Positions 62,171 to 64,000 of a stretch of 64,000 bases of DNA are shown piece by piece. Made by a program: the position numbers and the translations under genes. The DNA is from Deltaproteobacteria bacterium (GTDB taxonomy: Bacteria; Desulfobacterota; Desulfomonilia; Desulfomonilales; Desulfomonilaceae). The first letter of the stretch is position 1. Each line of letters starts with the position of its first letter. The notes beneath the pieces were generated by a model. The model saw nothing but the letters and a program-made list of their open reading frames with translations, made no database searches and had not been told where the DNA came from. The stretch spans positions 79,835 to 143,834 of the forward strand of contig VGSG01000003.1 in the NCBI GenBank assembly GCA_016875095.1, read 5' to 3'.

Positions 62171-63226
62171 CTAGCCCCAGAGCACATAAGGGAGGGAAAC
62201 CAGAGCGAGGGTGATTACCCGCAGGCCCTGGCTCAAGGCGAGCAGTTCACTTCCAAGTCCCAGGCTGAAAATTCCTGCATGAGTCGGAAGTTGATGGCGA
62301 ATTGCCCTGATCGGAGTCGAGACAATCGTGCCGACGACCAGCGCCAGGCCGGCCTGTTTCACGGTGAGCGCCCCTCCATCAAGCATGGCGCCCGCAGCAG
62401 CCATGCCGGAACCGAACTCCGCCGCGAACGCGAAGATCACCAAACCAGCCGCCTCTATAGGGAACAAACCGATCGCGAGCTTTGCGGCTAATGCGTCCCG
62501 GAGCCACGTGAACGCGCCCCACTCATTGAGAAGGAAGATGAGCGCGTAAATAGGAATCGTGTATAGAACCAGCCGGACGAAGCGGTCGGCAAACCTACTG
62601 AGCAATGCATTCTGGCGGCCGCGCGCGGCCTCTTGCTGTAGGGACTCCTGAACGAATGCGGCAGGAGTAGGCGGAAGCGTGATCCGAGCGAAAGCTACCG
62701 CGCCAAAGCTCCTCAGACATGCTGCGACAAAGGTGATGGCCAGGTAAACAAATCCCGCGCCCCCTGCCAGCGACACCACAATGAAAAACGTGGTGGGCAG
62801 GTGCACGAGAAACATGGGAAGGCCGTTATTGAGCACGTAAGTAATCTTGAGTTCTCGTCTGGTGATCTTCTCGGACAGGAGCGCGTTCATCAACATGGTG
62901 TTGGCCACAATGCCGGAAACAAAACTCGCCACGAATGCCGCAGCGCTCTCTTCCTTGAGCCTGCCCCAGCGGGTAAGCGGCCGAATCCATCGAGCGATTT
63001 TTGAGGTCCAGCCCAAGCTCTCGATAAGCTGCCCCACGAAGAGCCCTGCGGCCAGATAACAGAGGAGTCGAATCAGAGGTAACCCCAGCTTGGCATACAG
63101 CTTTTGCGGTGTGAGTGAATATCCGCCGAGACCAAAGAGGCCTGCTGCCAGCCCCGCCACGGCCATTGATATAAGAATCGCGGGCACGAGCACGGGGCGT
63201 TTCTTTTTTCTGGGGTCTTCAGCCAT
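62171..63226 (-). CDS. Gate-domain (nucleoside-recognition) membrane protein
   Basis: A 351-residue protein with eight to ten hydrophobic helices and the Gate-type pattern (FVASFVSGIVANTMLMNALLSEKITRRELKITYVLNNGLPMF, and in the second half FGSGMAAAGAMLDGGALTVKQAG with LPTHAG). This family includes SpmA/B-like proteins and uncharacterised permeases. It ends 95 bases before arsR, on the same strand, but the arsR promoter lies in the gap, so it is probably a separate unit. A role in metal or metabolite transport near hgcAB is only a possibility. Confidence 0.78.
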   Translation of the reverse strand: MAEDPRKKKRPVLVPAILISMAVAGLAAGLFGLGGYSLTPQKLYAKLGLPLIRLLCYLAAGLFVGQLIESLGWTSKIARWIRPLTRWGRLKEESAAAFVASFVSGIVANTMLMNALLSEKITRRELKITYVLNNGLPMFLVHLPTTFFIVVSLAGGAGFVYLAITFVAACLRSFGAVAFARITLPPTPAAFVQESLQQEAARGRQNALLSRFADRFVRLVLYTIPIYALIFLLNEWGAFTWLRDALAAKLAIGLFPIEAAGLVIFAFAAEFGSGMAAAGAMLDGGALTVKQAGLALVVGTIVSTPIRAIRHQLPTHAGIFSLGLGSELLALSQGLRVITLALVSLPYVLWG

Positions 63227-63256
63227 TAATCCTCAGGGAATATTTAGCAACCGCTT

Positions 63257-64000
63257 CTACCAGAGCCTTCTCGGGCCTGAGGCAGGAGGGGATGTGTCTT
63301 GAGGCTCTTCTAGTTTCCGGGCCGGAGCCTTTGCCCGCAATTCGTGGATCCAGGCGGTTATTCGCGCGCGCCATGCAGGGTCCTTTTCCAGGGCCAGGGC
63401 TCGTTCGAAGTATGTCAGAGCGTTCGTGGGTTTTCCCGCCACCATGAATGCAAGACCGAGATTGCTCAATGCATCGAGGTTCTCGGGATCCAGCTTAAGG
63501 GCCTGCTGGTAATCTTTGATGGCATCCTGATATTTGCCCAGCCCCGCAAGGGCCAGGCCTCGTCCCACGTAGACTTCGGTCCGGTTAGGCGCTAGGGTCG
63601 CGGCCTTGCTATAGTCCTCCAGAGCAGTCTCATGTTCCTGAATTGCATTGTAAGTGTCGGCTCGCGAGATATAGCCGCTCGGATCCGTGGGCTGAAGCTC
63701 CACATATTGGGAGAGGTCTTTTATCGCACGGAGATGATTCCCTAATTTTCCGTAGGCTTGGCCGCGCAGGAGGTAAGCTTCCGCGGCTTTGGGATCCAAC
63801 CTCAATGCCCCGGAAAGGCGTTGGATGGCCGGCGCGTACTTGTTTTTTTGGAGGAGCGCCCTGCCTTCTTCGATATGCTGACCGGCTGACTTCGTTTGCT
63901 GCGCGGCGGCTTGAGGCCATGTGTCGGATGGCGCGATGAACGGAGCAATTACCGTGCATGACGTGGTGACAACCCAGAGAGCAGCTCTTGATAAAGCTTG
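63257..64000 (-). CDS. TPR-repeat protein, 5' end outside window
   Basis: The minus-strand frame is open from 63257 to the window edge (248 codons, no upstream stop). Near the visible N-terminus, ALSRAALWVVTTSCTVIAPF has the look of a lipoprotein signal with its Cys, so the true start is probably only a few codons beyond the edge. At least five TPRs follow (LLQKNKYAPAIQRLSGALRLDPKAAEAYLLRGQ...). It probably acts at the periplasmic face. A shorter start at TTG 63805 is unlikely. Confidence 0.75.
   Translation of the reverse strand, partial: QALSRAALWVVTTSCTVIAPFIAPSDTWPQAAAQQTKSAGQHIEEGRALLQKNKYAPAIQRLSGALRLDPKAAEAYLLRGQAYGKLGNHLRAIKDLSQYVELQPTDPSGYISRADTYNAIQEHETALEDYSKAATLAPNRTEVYVGRGLALAGLGKYQDAIKDYQQALKLDPENLDALSNLGLAFMVAGKPTNALTYFERALALEKDPAWRARITAWIHELRAKAPARKLEEPQDTSPPASGPRRLW

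Overview
The window reads as a chromosomal segment of an anaerobic, sulfate- or sulfite-reducing bacterium, most likely a Desulfobacterota lineage (Desulfomonile-like is a guess). The evidence is a complete dsrC with the CX10C redox arm, an hgcAB mercury-methylation pair, an Mrp/Mbh-type antiporter arm, large TPR proteins, PilZ proteins with a shared N-terminal module, an outer-membrane TolC protein and a dense mid-to-high GC coding style. There are no rRNA or tRNA genes, no CRISPR array, no transposase and no phage block that I can recognise. Short dispersed palindromic repeats sit in several intergenic gaps.

Layout. 0-8 kb: an open frame joining a membrane domain to an iron-sulfur flavoprotein domain (cut by the left edge), a PepN-like aminopeptidase coupled to a small HEXXH protein, a TPR protein, a nitroreductase and a divergent pair of PilZ paralogues. 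8.6-14 kb: a small secreted Cys protein, a TMTC-like membrane/TPR protein, and a FecR-domain protein with a long Pro-Thr tail. 14-17.6 kb: response regulators, a histidine kinase and a cyclic-nucleotide-fold protein. 17.6-25.3 kb: a ten-gene Mrp-like operon (E-F-G-A'-A''B-C-D-D-small-D) whose order matches the MbhA-H membrane arm of archaeal membrane-bound hydrogenases, but with no hydrogenase. 25.4-31.5 kb: a DASS transporter, a CBS protein with a receiver lacking its Asp and a PAS fragment, a beta-carbonic anhydrase, and an ATP-grasp/inactive-transglutaminase pair. 31.7-45 kb: NamZ-type muramidase, M20 peptidase, TolC, DsrC, PlsB-like acyltransferase, a B12-binding radical SAM protein, a YprB-type nuclease, a CYTH protein and a class V aminotransferase. 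45-50.7 kb: a giant thioester-containing alpha-2-macroglobulin. 51-59.6 kb: mostly lipid/ketoacid-type metabolism (hydrolase, SDR, an SCP2-E1alpha-E1beta triple fusion, VOC protein), interrupted by a surface protein that appears to join an inverse-autotransporter beta-barrel to a thaumatin-like passenger. 59.6-64 kb: the arsR-hgcA-hgcB operon, a Gate-domain permease and a TPR lipoprotein cut by the right edge.

Most striking are (1) the arsR-hgcA-hgcB mercury-methylation operon, with a near-consensus sigma-70 promoter whose -10 box lies inside an imperfect palindrome and with extra vicinal cysteines in all three proteins; (2) the inverse autotransporter-thaumatin architecture behind a strong promoter; (3) the SCP2-E1alpha-E1beta fusion beside a truncated MDR-dehydrogenase start; and (4) the Mbh-ordered antiporter operon. 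All functional statements are inferred from sequence motifs read by eye; no database search was possible.
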